Assembly (NCBI RefSeq): GCF_001593285.1
Contig: NZ_CP012529.1
Coordinates: 992,001 to 1,056,000 of the forward strand
DNA: 64,000 bases
Direction of reading: 5' to 3'
Source: Psychrobacter sp. P2G3
GTDB lineage: Bacteria > Pseudomonadota > Gammaproteobacteria > Pseudomonadales > Moraxellaceae
This document shows, piece by piece, positions 18,397 through 28,266 of this stretch. The translations under genes and the position numbers were made by a program. Each line of letters starts with the position of its first letter. Within the stretch, counting starts at the first letter, position 1. The notes under the pieces are model-generated. The model had not been told where the DNA came from. It did not search any database and saw only the letters and a program-made list of their open reading frames with translations.

Positions 18397-19488
18397 TTAT
18401 ACGTTAAAGCGGAAATGCATCACATCGCCATCTTGTACGATATAAGTCTTACCTTCTAGACGTGATTTGCCTGCAGCAGCTGCGCCTTTTTCGCCATTGT
18501 ATTCAATAAAGTCATCATAAGCGATTACTTCAGCACGAATAAAGCCTCGCTCAAAGTCTGTATGAATCACGCCAGCTGCTTGAGGAGCTGTAGCGCCCAC
18601 TTCAACGGTCCAAGCGCGTACTTCTTTAACGCCAGCGGTAAAGTAAGTCTGCATATCAAGCAAGTCATAACCACCGCGAATCACTTGGTCTAGACCCGCT
18701 TCTTCCATGTTCATCTCGGCCAAAAAGTCTTTTTTATCATCTTCATCAAGCTGTGCGATTTCAGATTCAATTTGGTTACATAGAGCGATAACGATAGAAT
18801 CTTCGCCAGTGGCATAGTTGCGCACGGCATCTAGATAAGGATTGTTCTCAAAACCATCTTCGCTGACATTAGCGATATACATAGTTGGTTTCAAGGTAAT
18901 TAAACCATAACTTCTAATAAGCTTTTGCTCATCTCTGTCAAGATTGGCGGCGCGCGCGGCTTTACCTTCTGCTAATAATGGTTCGATTTTTTTGAACACA
19001 TCAAGCATGGCCCCAGCATCTTTATCACCACCTTTGGCTTTTTTGGTTAAGTTAAATACCGCGCGCTCAACGGCTTCGAGATCAGCGAGTGCCAATTCAG
19101 TATTGATGGTTTCGATATCATCAATAGGGCTGACGCGACCATCGACGTGTACGACGTTGTCATCATCGAAACAACGTACCACGTGAGCAATCGCATCGGT
19201 CTCACGGATATTGGCTAGGAACTGGTTGCCCATGCCTTCGCCTTTTGACGCACCAGCGACCAGACCGGCGATATCGACAAACTCCATCGTCGTTGGCAAT
19301 ACGCGTTCAGGATTGACGATGTCAGCCAATTTCTTTAGGCGTGGATCTGGTACTGGCACGATACCAGTGTTGGGATCTTTGGTACAAAATGGAAAGTTTT
19401 CAGCGGCGATTCCCGCTTTAGTTAAGGCATTAAATAAAGTGGACTTACCCACGTTTGGTAGGCCGACGATGCCGCAGTTAAAACCCAT
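18397..19488 (-). CDS. ychF: Redox-regulated ATPase YchF (Obg-family)
   Basis: The 363-residue protein begins [20 protein letters not shown], giving the P-loop GLPNVGKS (9-16). It continues with [11 protein letters not shown] (switch I), [20 protein letters not shown] (switch II) and a C-terminal TGS domain ending [20 protein letters not shown]. YchF prefers ATP over GTP despite its Obg-type fold, associates with ribosomes and negatively affects the oxidative stress response in E. coli. It is monocistronic, ended by its own terminator. Confidence 0.97.
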   Translation of the reverse strand: MGFNCGIVGLPNVGKSTLFNALTKAGIAAENFPFCTKDPNTGIVPVPDPRLKKLADIVNPERVLPTTMEFVDIAGLVAGASKGEGMGNQFLANIRETDAIAHVVRCFDDDNVVHVDGRVSPIDDIETINTELALADLEAVERAVFNLTKKAKGGDKDAGAMLDVFKKIEPLLAEGKAARAANLDRDEQKLIRSYGLITLKPTMYIANVSEDGFENNPYLDAVRNYATGEDSIVIALCNQIESEIAQLDEDDKKDFLAEMNMEEAGLDQVIRGGYDLLDMQTYFTAGVKEVRAWTVEVGATAPQAAGVIHTDFERGFIRAEVIAYDDFIEYNGEKGAAAAGKSRLEGKTYIVQDGDVMHFRFNV

Positions 19489-19538
19489 AGTAGTTTCTCA
19501 ATATAGTAATAAGACTGAATCCAACTCTTAAGCTAGTT

Positions 19539-19605
19539 TAGGCTATGGTTTTAGCCCAGCATTTTGCTTTCGCAAAGATTTAAGCTGAGCTAAAACGGTA
19601 GCCTA
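19539..19605. repeat. Dispersed palindromic element, full copy
   Basis: Two imperfect 22-base arms (19539-19560 and 19584-19605; TAGGCTATGGTTTTAGCCC paired with its near-complement) flank a 23-base loop. That loop is the reverse complement, with a couple of differences, of the loop in the copy at 56910-56978. The element therefore sits in opposite orientation here. It lies between ychF and a lipoprotein gene. Confidence 0.75.
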
Positions 19606-19720
19606 TGATAATGATAGCTAGAAAGCTAAGAGTCAGATAGTTAATTGGTTTAATATGAAATAAAAATTGGCGCTATTGTAGCAAAAATTACCTGCCAACG
19701 GGCGTATAGATGTGCTAATT

Positions 19721-20530
19721 TTACTTCAACTCAACCACTCCAATCATGACACCCATCTCTTTTTTATCGTGTTTATCGATACTGGGTGCATATAATGCCG
19801 AAGCAATCCCGCCATCTAAAAATAGTGCATTCGGACAGCTTAAGTCATTTTTAAACAGCGATGCAAACTGATAAAACGTCACAGGCTCATTACTATTAAC
19901 GAGACGTATACTGCCATCACTGCAAACACCTGCACCATTACGAAACTTGATTGAGTTGCTATCCGAGTTAAACTGCGGGTGTATCTCATCGTTGATGACT
20001 AGCATCGGCCCTGATTGCGTGGCATACCAAGGCTTAGCTTCGTCATTCTTAATCTGTTCATCTAAAGCGTTGCTTTCGGTAATTTGTACATTGCCAGATT
20101 TATCCCACCACATGACCCCATTAGGCAGTAAATGGAAATTGCCACCACCTTCGTTTAGGTTTAAGGCGCGAATCTCTTTACCTTTAATGACTGTATAACC
20201 AATCGGCGCGTAACTTTCGTTATACATGCCTGCATTCATAGCAAAATTAAGCGTTTGGTTAGTTGGTAATGTCGCTAATAAGTTATCAAAAGTAAGCAAT
20301 GGCTGCGTATCGCCGGGCTGTTGCCAAAAAAGCTGTAGTGAATAACGTTCGCTATTTAACGCGTCAGCGTTAACGCTACAAATACTATAAGTAAATGGCG
20401 TATCTTGCGACTGACATGACCAGTTTTCTGTGTCGCTGTCAGACGCATCAGCGCCTATTGGTTGGCAAGCACTGACGCTTAACGCTAGCAGTGCTAATGA
20501 TAAGGGTAAGGCAAAAACGAAACTTGGCAT
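19721..20530 (-). CDS. Lipoprotein with phosphodiester glycosidase (NAGPA/DUF2233) domain
   Basis: The start is taken at the ATG at 20530, one codon after a TTG. A signal peptide ends in the lipobox VSAC with Cys22, so the protein is probably a lipoprotein. The rest matches the DUF2233/NAGPA family: NAGMYNESYAPIGYTVIKGK, TQSGPMLVINDEIHP, NGAGVCSDGSIRLV and LFLDGGIASALYAP. These carry the conserved Asn-Ala-Gly-Met and Asp-Gly-Gly features. Characterised relatives cleave phosphodiester-linked sugars; the substrate here is unknown. It is a single gene following the upstream glutamate-synthase-like gene by about 70 bp on the same strand. Confidence 0.85.
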   Translation of the reverse strand: MPSFVFALPLSLALLALSVSACQPIGADASDSDTENWSCQSQDTPFTYSICSVNADALNSERYSLQLFWQQPGDTQPLLTFDNLLATLPTNQTLNFAMNAGMYNESYAPIGYTVIKGKEIRALNLNEGGGNFHLLPNGVMWWDKSGNVQITESNALDEQIKNDEAKPWYATQSGPMLVINDEIHPQFNSDSNSIKFRNGAGVCSDGSIRLVNSNEPVTFYQFASLFKNDLSCPNALFLDGGIASALYAPSIDKHDKKEMGVMIGVVELK

Positions 20531-20600
20531 CAATTACTTATCTTTTGTAATATGGATATAATTTATAGACTTTTATTGCTGAGCACTTTTTAGCTACTGT

Positions 20601-22403
20601 TCAATCGCTAGTAGATGGAAATTCGCGAAAAGTATTGTTGACGTTGCCGATTAACTGTCCACCGCCAGTGATGCTAGCGAAGTTCCCAAGGCTCTGTTCC
20701 GTTGATGTGGTGGTTTCTCTACCTTTATCTCGTGAATCTTTATTATAAGCAATTAGGGCATCGTTATTTGCTAAAAAGCTATCAGGATTTGCCATGACCC
20801 ACATCTGATTAAACACGTCCGCGCGGGCGCTACTATTAAGTAGGGCGCCTCTATCAGTGAAATAAAAGAATTTCGATAAAAGTTTTATCTGCCCGTCATC
20901 TAGACGACGCGCAATATGATAAGGCTGCAACTGACTCGGATGTTGTAGACCAACGGCACCGACGATATTAGAAAGTGATTTGAGCGTATTCTTATGAAAG
21001 CTTGCGACGCGCTCAGCTTTACTAGGCACATCGAGCGCCTTTTGACGATAGGGGTCTTGGGTCGCAACGCCTGTCGGGCAGGTGTTGGTATGACAAGAGC
21101 GCGACTGAATACAGCCAACGGCAAACATAAAGCCACGTGCTGAGTTACACCAATCTGCACCCAGTGCGATTAGGCGAGCAATGTCGAAGCCGGATACGAT
21201 CTTACCACTGACGCCAAGCTTGATTTTGTCACGGATGCCAGCGCCAACTAAGGTGTTGTGTACCAATAAAAACCCTTCAACCATTGGCATGCCAACGTTA
21301 TCCATAAATTCAACTGGTGCTGCGCCTGTGCCGCCTTCTGCGCCATCAATGACAATAAAGTCAGGATAGTTATCAGCTTCTATCATGGCTTTGACAATCG
21401 CCATAAACTGCCAAGGCTGTCCAATACATAGCTTAAAGCCGACTGGTTTGCTGCCCGACAACTCACGTAGCTGCTGCCAAAAAGTAACTAGCTCGCGCGG
21501 AGTGCTAAATGCCGTATGGGAAGAGGGCGAGACGCAATCTTGACCAGTAGGCACTTGACGCGTATCAGCAATCTCTTGGGTGATTTTTTCCGCTGGCAAC
21601 ACGCCACCTTTACCAGGCTTCGCCCCTTGAGATAGCTTAATCTCAATCATTTTTACTTGAGGGTCGACGGCTTTTTCGGCAAAAGACTGTGGATCAAAAT
21701 TGCCATCATCATCACGGCAACCAAAATAACCGGTACCCAACTCCCAAATCAAATCGCCACCAAATTTACGGTGATAGGGGCTAATCGCACCTTCACCGGT
21801 ATCATGGGTGAATCCGCCCATCTTAGCGCCTTGATTAAGCGCCATAATGGCGTTGGCAGATAAGCTCCCAAAGCTCATCGCTGAGATATTGAATACTGAC
21901 ATATTATGCGGCTGCTGACAACGTTCGCCACCGACCATGATGCGAAAATCTTGGTTTTCTAGAGGCTGGCTGACCGCCGACTGCAAAAACCATTCTTTAC
22001 CGGGCGTATATAAATTATCCAACGTACCAAAGGCATTGGTATCACTGACGTTCTTGGCGCGTTGATAAACAAGGGCGCGCTGCTGGCGTGAAAACGGCAC
22101 TTGCTCTTTATCGTTTTCTAACAAATACTGACGAATCTCAGGACGAAAGTCTTCAAGTACGTAGCGAATATGCCCCGCCACTGGATAGTTTCTCAAGATG
22201 GCATGCTTTGACTGTATGACGTCATAAATCCCCAAACATACTCCAAACCCGCCAAGAATAATCAGCCACCAATTCATCAATAATAGCCCTGCTAAAAACA
22301 GCAAGACAGCAGCGGCAAAAGTGCTGTAACGTAACAGCACACCGACTAAATAAGGCGAATTGGTTTTGGGTTCTGGGTTTAGATTGGTACGAGATTGGGG
22401 CAT
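20601..22403 (-). CDS. Membrane-anchored FMN-binding glutamate synthase family protein
   Basis: The C-terminal three quarters match the FMN/Fe-S domain of the glutamate synthase large subunit (GltB domain 2). Visible are MSFGSLSANAIMALNQGAKMGGF, GEGAISPYH, EIKLSQGAKPGKGG, DGAEGGTGAAP and a Cys cluster CIQSRSCHTNTCPTGVATQDP for the iron-sulfur centre. Unlike true GltB it lacks the amidotransferase and C-terminal domains. It has two N-terminal hydrophobic segments (about residues 20-60). The ATG at 22403 is preferred to a TTG four codons upstream. Such stand-alone proteins are widespread; their reaction is not settled. Confidence 0.88.
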   Translation of the reverse strand: MPQSRTNLNPEPKTNSPYLVGVLLRYSTFAAAVLLFLAGLLLMNWWLIILGGFGVCLGIYDVIQSKHAILRNYPVAGHIRYVLEDFRPEIRQYLLENDKEQVPFSRQQRALVYQRAKNVSDTNAFGTLDNLYTPGKEWFLQSAVSQPLENQDFRIMVGGERCQQPHNMSVFNISAMSFGSLSANAIMALNQGAKMGGFTHDTGEGAISPYHRKFGGDLIWELGTGYFGCRDDDGNFDPQSFAEKAVDPQVKMIEIKLSQGAKPGKGGVLPAEKITQEIADTRQVPTGQDCVSPSSHTAFSTPRELVTFWQQLRELSGSKPVGFKLCIGQPWQFMAIVKAMIEADNYPDFIVIDGAEGGTGAAPVEFMDNVGMPMVEGFLLVHNTLVGAGIRDKIKLGVSGKIVSGFDIARLIALGADWCNSARGFMFAVGCIQSRSCHTNTCPTGVATQDPYRQKALDVPSKAERVASFHKNTLKSLSNIVGAVGLQHPSQLQPYHIARRLDDGQIKLLSKFFYFTDRGALLNSSARADVFNQMWVMANPDSFLANNDALIAYNKDSRDKGRETTTSTEQSLGNFASITGGGQLIGNVNNTFREFPSTSD

Positions 22404-22684
22404 AACAACGCTCAACAGTAATATGTAAAGATTAAAAAGGCGAAGATGATTGAAAGAGAAAGTAGGTCAAAAGTCCACTCTTTTATCATCATTATCAAAC
22501 ACAGATAACGCGCTCAGATTTATCGCCTACATCATACACATATGATATCACTGCATAACGGTATTTGAGTAACAATGTGCTAATACTAGTATTCTGACAT
22601 TGATATTATTAGGTGGTTTTAACAGATAACCTGCACCAATGTTTTATCGCCATCAATGGCTTTAAACTTATTATAAATTACAAT

Positions 22685-23278
22685 CTACGCACAGCCTTCT
22701 CCCAACCTTAATGCAGACTCAAAGCCGATACTGATGCTGGTCACGACATTATTATCGACTTGATATTTAGTGCCAATTTTTTGCTCACTGCTTTGACCAT
22801 TATCTTCATACCAATAGTAGAGAATAATATTCTCGTTTGGATTGCCGTAAGGGCTGTCTTCGACTTCAGGTTGTTGTCCTTGATGCTTAGCGTATAGTTG
22901 TTCAAGACTGTCACCTACCATAACCCCATAAGCAGATAAGATGTCTGTACTTGATGTACCTATTTCAACCACAGTATTGTCGATGATTATATAACCAGCA
23001 GCAGGATGAGCAGTGCTCTGAGCGCCGAAACAGCCGTCTAAATTTTCAGTGTTTTGAGTCAATATCTGTGGGTTAAAGTCAGAACCGAGCTTTATATTGT
23101 CGAAGCTGTTTTTAGTAAACGAACCAGAAGGTGTGATATCAGTAGTAGTGCGGTCATCGACCTTAACTTTGGTATCTATATCGGTGATAGTATCTGGCGG
23201 TGGCGCACAGCTGGTTAAACCTAGGAGTAGAGCGGTCATCACTACTATCATTCGGTGCGAGCTAGCATATAGAGTCAT
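22685..23278 (-). CDS. Putative lipoprotein of unknown function
   Basis: The start at 23278 follows an AAGGA site by seven bases; an upstream start at 23302 has none. The 197-residue product has a signal peptide with lipobox LTSC and Cys24. After it come a Thr/Asp-rich linker and a domain with YIIIDNTVVEIGTSSTDILS and YGVMVGDSLEQLYAKHQG. That 'GVMVGDSLEQL' pattern recalls small periplasmic proteins that contain an SmpA-like 'G(M)..DD.....G' segment, but I would not assign a family. It stands alone. Confidence 0.7.
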   Translation of the reverse strand: MTLYASSHRMIVVMTALLLGLTSCAPPPDTITDIDTKVKVDDRTTTDITPSGSFTKNSFDNIKLGSDFNPQILTQNTENLDGCFGAQSTAHPAAGYIIIDNTVVEIGTSSTDILSAYGVMVGDSLEQLYAKHQGQQPEVEDSPYGNPNENIILYYWYEDNGQSSEQKIGTKYQVDNNVVTSISIGFESALRLGEGCA

Positions 23279-23503
23279 CGTTATATCCTTATTCACTAAC
23301 ATCAGTCACTAATATCAGTTACCAACGTCATATTCTGGAATCATAGTCAGATCTGTAGTGACATCAATTTGATAATTATAAGTATGTTTTTCACATTAAT
23401 AATACCATTAGTAACGCTATCTGACTGAGCAGTAAAGTAGTAGCGTAATAGTTAAAAAGTGTTGAACACAGGCTCATATTGTTTATCAGTGATTTCTTAT
23501 ATT

Positions 23504-24331
23504 CTAAGCACCATTTCCAATCCGCTCAGCCAATTCCTGCAACTTAGGCACAATTACCGCTGCATAGTCGTCGCTTTGCCAATTAGCACTCGGAACGCTG
23601 GCATTGAGTGAATAGGCATACTGTCCAGTGGCAACATCAAATACCCCAACGGCTACTGCTAATATATCACTAGAAAACTCGCCGTCAGACAACGTATAAC
23701 TGTACTTCTTATAATATTCTGCTGACTGATTTAACGCTGTTTGCGCATGGCTGTAATCTGTGTCAGATAAATTATTTTGCAAGTGAGAGCTAATGACCGC
23801 TTGTCTGGTTGGTAAGCTTGCCGCATAGAACGCACGTCCAATAGCGGTTCGTGCGACGGGGACCGCTGAGCCTACTTGTAGATTCACGGATAGGCGAGCA
23901 GGGCTACGGCAGCAAGCTAAGTAGCGCATTTCACCTTCGATTTCTGTCGCCAAGTTTACTGAGACTTCATTTTGAGCAGCAAACTGACGGAGTAATGGCT
24001 CGGCAAACGCGACCACATCATGACGACTCCATGCCGTCGCACTTAGTCGTACCGCGCTACTACCCAATTCGTACTGACCGTGTATCGTCGTACGCAAAAA
24101 CCCAAGCGTAGTTAAGGTATAAATTAAGCGTGTAACAGTCGCCTTTGGCAGTTCTGTCATTTGACATAATTGCTGGTGACTTAGCTGATCTTGATGTTCA
24201 AATGCAGCAAGTAGGGTTAAGCCACGGCCAAGGGCAGTGACAAATTGCCGATCATCTTCCTCTTTGCTTCGAATAAGCGTCGCACCCATTCGATCTAGTA
24301 AAGGCATAGTTGCTAGTGATTTTCTTATCAT
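23504..24331 (-). CDS. IclR-family regulator, probable regulator of gcdH
   Basis: The 275-residue protein has an N-terminal winged helix (RGLTLLAAFEHQDQLSHQQL, PKATVTRLIYTLTTLGFL) and a C-terminal IclR effector domain (LACCRSPARLSVNLQVGSAV, TAIGRAFYAA). It is divergent from gcdH, and the palindrome at 24408-24424 between them has the form of an IclR/PobR-type operator. That makes it the likely regulator of glutaryl-CoA use. Its effector would plausibly be glutarate or a CoA derivative (inference). A second Met eight codons downstream is an alternative start. Confidence 0.88.
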   Translation of the reverse strand: MIRKSLATMPLLDRMGATLIRSKEEDDRQFVTALGRGLTLLAAFEHQDQLSHQQLCQMTELPKATVTRLIYTLTTLGFLRTTIHGQYELGSSAVRLSATAWSRHDVVAFAEPLLRQFAAQNEVSVNLATEIEGEMRYLACCRSPARLSVNLQVGSAVPVARTAIGRAFYAASLPTRQAVISSHLQNNLSDTDYSHAQTALNQSAEYYKKYSYTLSDGEFSSDILAVAVGVFDVATGQYAYSLNASVPSANWQSDDYAAVIVPKLQELAERIGNGA

Positions 24332-24407
24332 TTTTTGACCATATATATTTAAAAGGGTTTACAAGAAGAATAAATTTTGCTTAAATGGTTTATATTATGA
24401 AACTAAG

Positions 24408-24424
24408 TTTCGCACAGCGGAACA
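24408..24424. promoter_or_regulatory. Predicted IclR-type operator
   Basis: The inverted repeat GTTTCGC-ACA-GCGGAAC (one mismatch) lies between the divergent iclR-type gene and gcdH, about 75 bp from each start. IclR-family proteins such as PobR bind palindromes of very similar form. Binding by this regulator is inferred. Confidence 0.6.
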
Positions 24425-24501
24425 TGTAAGTCAATTACTAGTTGCATTAACCAAATCAATCATTATCGTCGGTCAGGATGACTGACACCAAGGAGATCCA
24501 C

Positions 24502-25686
24502 ATGGCAACATCTACTCGCCCAAGTTTTGATTGGGAAGATCCTTTTTTATTACGTGGTCAGTTAACCGATGAAGAGCGTATGGTCAATGACAGCTCACGT
24601 CAGTTTTTTCAAAAAGAGCTAATGCCTGGCATTATTGAAGCCAATCGCCATGAGAACTTTGATCGCAACATTATGCGCCAAATGGGCGAGATGGGCTTGC
24701 TTGGTGTGACGATCGAGGGTTACGGCTGTGCTGGCTTGTCAAGCGTGGCTTATGGTTTGATTGCTAAAGAGGTTGAAGCAGTAGATTCTGGTTATCGTTC
24801 AGCGATGAGTGTGCAGTCAAGTTTGGTTATGCATCCTATCCATGCCTACGGTACTGAAGAGCAAAGAGAGAAGTACCTACCTAAGCTTGCAACTGGCGAG
24901 TATGTCGGTTGCTTTGGTCTGACCGAGCCAGATTCAGGTTCAGATCCTGCGTCAATGTCGACTCGTGCGCGCGCTGTCGATGGCGGTTATGAGCTGACTG
25001 GTAATAAAATGTGGATTACTAACAGTCCTATCGCTGATGTGTTTGTCGTTTGGGCAAAAGATGATGCAGGCGACATTCGTGGCTTTATCTTAGATAAAGG
25101 TATGAAAGGCTTATCAGCACCGAAGATCGAAGGTAAGTTCTCACTTCGTGCTTCAGTCACTGGTGAAATCGTCATGGATAAAGTATTTGTCCCTGAAGCC
25201 AATGCTTTCCCAGATATCCGTGGTCTTAAAGGTCCGTTTGGCTGTTTAAACAAAGCCCGTTATGGTATCGCATGGGGTGCAATGGGCGCAGCTGAGTTTT
25301 GCTGGAAAGGCGCACGTCAGTACACGCTAGATCGTAAGCAGTTTGGACGTCCACTAGCAGCAACGCAGTTGGTACAGTTAAAGCTTGCTAATATGCAAAC
25401 TGAGATTGCTCTTGGTTTACAAGCGGCACTACGTGTGGGTCGTTTGATGGACGAAGACAATGCAGCGCCTGAGATGATTTCATTAATTAAGCGTAATAAC
25501 TGCGGCAAGGCATTAGATATCGCTCGTGTTTCTCGTGATATGCACGGTGGTAATGGTATCTCTGATGAGTTCCATATCATTCGCCATGTTATGAACTTAG
25601 AAGCGGTGAATACTTATGAAGGTACGCATGATATCCATGCACTTATCCTAGGTCGTTCGCAGACTGGCATTCAAGCGTTTTATTAA
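24502..25686 (+). CDS. gcdH: Glutaryl-CoA dehydrogenase
   Basis: This FAD enzyme of the acyl-CoA dehydrogenase family oxidises and decarboxylates glutaryl-CoA to crotonyl-CoA in lysine and glutarate catabolism. Supporting features are the N-terminal [50 protein letters not shown], and the C-terminal [16 protein letters not shown], which contains the catalytic Glu373. These residues are diagnostic of GcdH rather than other acyl-CoA dehydrogenases. I start at 24502, six bases after AAGGAG, instead of the in-frame ATG at 24478. The CoA-transferase gene follows after 190 bp. Confidence 0.95.
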   Translation: MATSTRPSFDWEDPFLLRGQLTDEERMVNDSSRQFFQKELMPGIIEANRHENFDRNIMRQMGEMGLLGVTIEGYGCAGLSSVAYGLIAKEVEAVDSGYRSAMSVQSSLVMHPIHAYGTEEQREKYLPKLATGEYVGCFGLTEPDSGSDPASMSTRARAVDGGYELTGNKMWITNSPIADVFVVWAKDDAGDIRGFILDKGMKGLSAPKIEGKFSLRASVTGEIVMDKVFVPEANAFPDIRGLKGPFGCLNKARYGIAWGAMGAAEFCWKGARQYTLDRKQFGRPLAATQLVQLKLANMQTEIALGLQAALRVGRLMDEDNAAPEMISLIKRNNCGKALDIARVSRDMHGGNGISDEFHIIRHVMNLEAVNTYEGTHDIHALILGRSQTGIQAFY

Positions 25687-25877
25687 TCTAAAGCATTCAA
25701 TAGTTTTTGATTAAAGTACAACTCAGTATAGATTTTCAACGACTAACGTACGTTACTGTTTAGCCTTTAATATAGCGCTTAACATTAGCGTGCGTTTTTT
25801 TATAAGTTGAAATAATGGTATATGAGCAAGCTTAAAATAATAGATATCTCAATGTTTCTAAAAGGTAAGGGAATATC

Positions 25878-27116
25878 ATGAGTACAACATTACAACCTTC
25901 TAATGCACAAGACGATGTTGATAATGCACCACGGGCAGCATTACAGGGTATCAAGGTATTAGATTTATCGAGAGTATTGGCAGGTCCATCTTGTACGCAA
26001 GTTTTAGCAGATCTTGGCGCAGAAGTTATCAAGGTTGAACGTCCTGGCATCGGCGATGAAACTCGCCACTGGGCCCCGCCAAAATTCAGCGATGACACTT
26101 CTGCCTATTATGCGACTATTAACCGCAATAAAAAATCGCTCACTGTTGATATTACTAAACCTGCAGGACAAGTCATTATCAAGCAGTTAATCGCTGATAG
26201 CGATATCGTGGTGGAAAACTTTAAGGTTGGCGGTCTTAAGAAATATGGCTTGGATTACGATAGCTTGAAACAAGACAATCCGCGCCTGATTTATGCGTCA
26301 TTGACAGGTTTTGGACAAACGGGACCAGATGCTAAGCGTCCAGGTTACGATTATATTATTCAGGGCTTATCAGGACTGATGAGTATCACTGGTCCTAGTG
26401 ATGGTGAACCGCATAAGGTTGGCGTTGCCGTTGTTGATTTATTTGCAGGCTTGCAGCTCACGATTGGTATCCAAGCGGCACTATTAGCGCGTCAACATAA
26501 CGGACTTGGGCAGCACGTTGATGTGGCGCTACTCGATAGTGCGCTGGCAATGTTAGCCAATGTCGGTATGAATCATTTAGCGTCAGGAACTGTACCGCCA
26601 AGACTGGGTAACCAGCATCCTAATATCGTGCCTTATCAAGTGTTTGCAGGTCAGAGTGAAGAGCATTTCATTTTAGCATGTGGTAATGACAGTCAATTTG
26701 CCAAACTTTGTGAAGTGCTAGGAGTCGATTGGCATACCGATATTCGTTTTATGACCAATCCTGCACGAGTTGCAGAGCGTGATCTATTGTGTGATGAGCT
26801 GGCTAAGAAGTTTGCTGAGCACCCGCGTGCGTATTGGTTGGAGGTTTTAGATCAGGTAGGTATTCCGTGCGGTGCTATTCATAATATCGCTGAAGCCTTA
26901 GCAATGCCGCAAGCACAAGCACGTGAGATGATTGTTGATTTCGCCGCGCAAGGCAGTCCTGTAAAAGCACTTGGTAGTCCTATTAAGCTTTCAGGGTCTC
27001 CCGTCACTTATCGTACGCCGCCACCAAAATTAAGCGAGCATACTGACAGCACGCTTGCAGATCTTGGTTATGATAGTGAGATGATAGCGAAGCTTAAAGC
27101 TGATGGAATTGTTTAG
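25878..27116 (+). CDS. Class III CoA-transferase (CaiB/BaiF), probable succinyl-CoA:glutarate CoA-transferase
   Basis: The 412-residue protein has the CaiB/BaiF pattern: GIKVLDLSRVLAGPSCTQVL, ADLGAEVIKVERPGIGDETR, PRLIYASLTGFGQTGP, YDYIIQGLSG and the active-site region GQHVDVALLDSAL with the probable nucleophile Asp220. In bacteria with GcdH the neighbouring class III enzyme usually activates glutarate with succinyl-CoA. The direct downstream position supports that use here. The family itself does not reveal the acid, so the substrate is inferred from context. Confidence 0.88.
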   Translation: MSTTLQPSNAQDDVDNAPRAALQGIKVLDLSRVLAGPSCTQVLADLGAEVIKVERPGIGDETRHWAPPKFSDDTSAYYATINRNKKSLTVDITKPAGQVIIKQLIADSDIVVENFKVGGLKKYGLDYDSLKQDNPRLIYASLTGFGQTGPDAKRPGYDYIIQGLSGLMSITGPSDGEPHKVGVAVVDLFAGLQLTIGIQAALLARQHNGLGQHVDVALLDSALAMLANVGMNHLASGTVPPRLGNQHPNIVPYQVFAGQSEEHFILACGNDSQFAKLCEVLGVDWHTDIRFMTNPARVAERDLLCDELAKKFAEHPRAYWLEVLDQVGIPCGAIHNIAEALAMPQAQAREMIVDFAAQGSPVKALGSPIKLSGSPVTYRTPPPKLSEHTDSTLADLGYDSEMIAKLKADGIV

Positions 27117-27127
27117 TTAGAATTAGT

Positions 27128-27177
27128 CAAAATAGTAAACAGGGAGTTGCTGGATGCTATTTTGAGTATTCTGTTTT
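27128..27177. terminator. Possible terminator between convergent genes
   Basis: An 8-bp AT-rich stem (CAAAATAG with CTATTTTG) and an overlapping AAACAG/CTGTTT pairing are followed by TTTTTT. They lie just after the CoA-transferase stop, with the second IclR gene ending on the other strand. The structure is weak. Confidence 0.35.
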
Positions 27178-27240
27178 TTGAGGCGTTTTAAGTTTAAAAG
27201 CTTATAAACCAAGGTCTTTAGGTGAAAGCTGTTGGAAAAA

Positions 27241-28011
27241 CTAGGCTGAATGCGAAGGTATAAAGCCTAAGCGCTGTTCAATTTGTTTAGCTAATTCAAT
27301 AAGGACAGCACTAACTTCGGCACGCTTAGATTCATACTCTACCTGCAAAAAGCTGACCGCCATGCCAGCGACTGCAGTGCCAGATGCGTTGCGAATATAA
27401 GTACCCAAGCAATACATACCCTCGCGTAGTTGCCCATCATCCAATGAGATACGACTGCTATGAATAGCGGTCAGCTCGTCAGATAGACTAGCAAAATTAT
27501 CTACACCATTTGGGGTTATTGGTTTAGGAAAGTCGCTTTCGTATAGTGTCTCGATGGTGTCCATAGATAAGGTGGAGAGCATAGCCTTGCCGGTCGCTGA
27601 AAATACCGCTGGTACGCGCACCCCAGCACGGAAGGTAAAACCGAGTGGGGCAGGCGCTTCATGACAGGCCAAAAATACGACCTCGCCTAAGTCTAGCTTG
27701 GATAGGGTGACAGTATGTTGTAGGAGCGCCGGATATTGTACGATTAGATCTTTAAATAACTGTATGACCCCCTGCTGCTGCTCATATTTGCCCGCCCAAT
27801 ACATTAAGTATGATCCTAGATGAAAGCGATTCTCAGTATCTTTATAAATGACATGCTTGGTCAGTAGACTTTGTAGAATATTATGAGTTGAGCTACGAGG
27901 AAGCTCTAGTTCTTTAGCGATATGTGCTGCTGTTAAAGGCTGAGAGCTGGCCGTAATCAAGTCTAAAATCTGGAAGGTTTTATCTAACGCAGGAACGGCG
28001 GTCGAGCTCAT
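27241..28011 (-). CDS. IclR-family regulator, probable regulator of gabD-gabT
   Basis: The 256-residue protein has a winged helix (TAAHIAKELELPRSSTHNIL) and an IclR effector domain (FTFRAGVRVPAVFSATGKAM, DGQLREGMYCLGTYIRNASG). It is divergent from the semialdehyde dehydrogenase gene, with a perfect palindrome at 28142-28159 between the two. It differs clearly from the other IclR protein at 23504-24331, so the two may separate glutarate and aminovalerate/GABA control. The effector is unknown. Confidence 0.88.
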   Translation of the reverse strand: MSSTAVPALDKTFQILDLITASSQPLTAAHIAKELELPRSSTHNILQSLLTKHVIYKDTENRFHLGSYLMYWAGKYEQQQGVIQLFKDLIVQYPALLQHTVTLSKLDLGEVVFLACHEAPAPLGFTFRAGVRVPAVFSATGKAMLSTLSMDTIETLYESDFPKPITPNGVDNFASLSDELTAIHSSRISLDDGQLREGMYCLGTYIRNASGTAVAGMAVSFLQVEYESKRAEVSAVLIELAKQIEQRLGFIPSHSA

Positions 28012-28141
28012 AAGTAACCTATAAAAGTAAGTAGAAGTAGAAGGGTATAAAAATAAAGCTTTAAATAGTCAGGAAAATGATAATAGGGGTTGCAAAGTGT
28101 ATCCTATCATTCTTATAATGATGTCTCATATATAGAATTGA

Positions 28142-28159
28142 TGTTCAGTATATTGAACA
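28142..28159. promoter_or_regulatory. Predicted IclR-type operator
   Basis: The perfect palindrome TGTTCA-GTATAT-TGAACA lies about 110 bp upstream of gabD and 130 bp upstream of the divergent iclR-type gene. Its form and position fit an IclR-family site; the assignment is an inference. Confidence 0.55.
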
Positions 28160-28266
28160 ACGTAACAGTTATCAATAATTATTTATAGATAGAAAGTCGT
28201 ATCCAAACGATGCCTTTATTTATTATTACAAACACGCAATCAGCCTAATCGACAAGGAGTGTCAAC

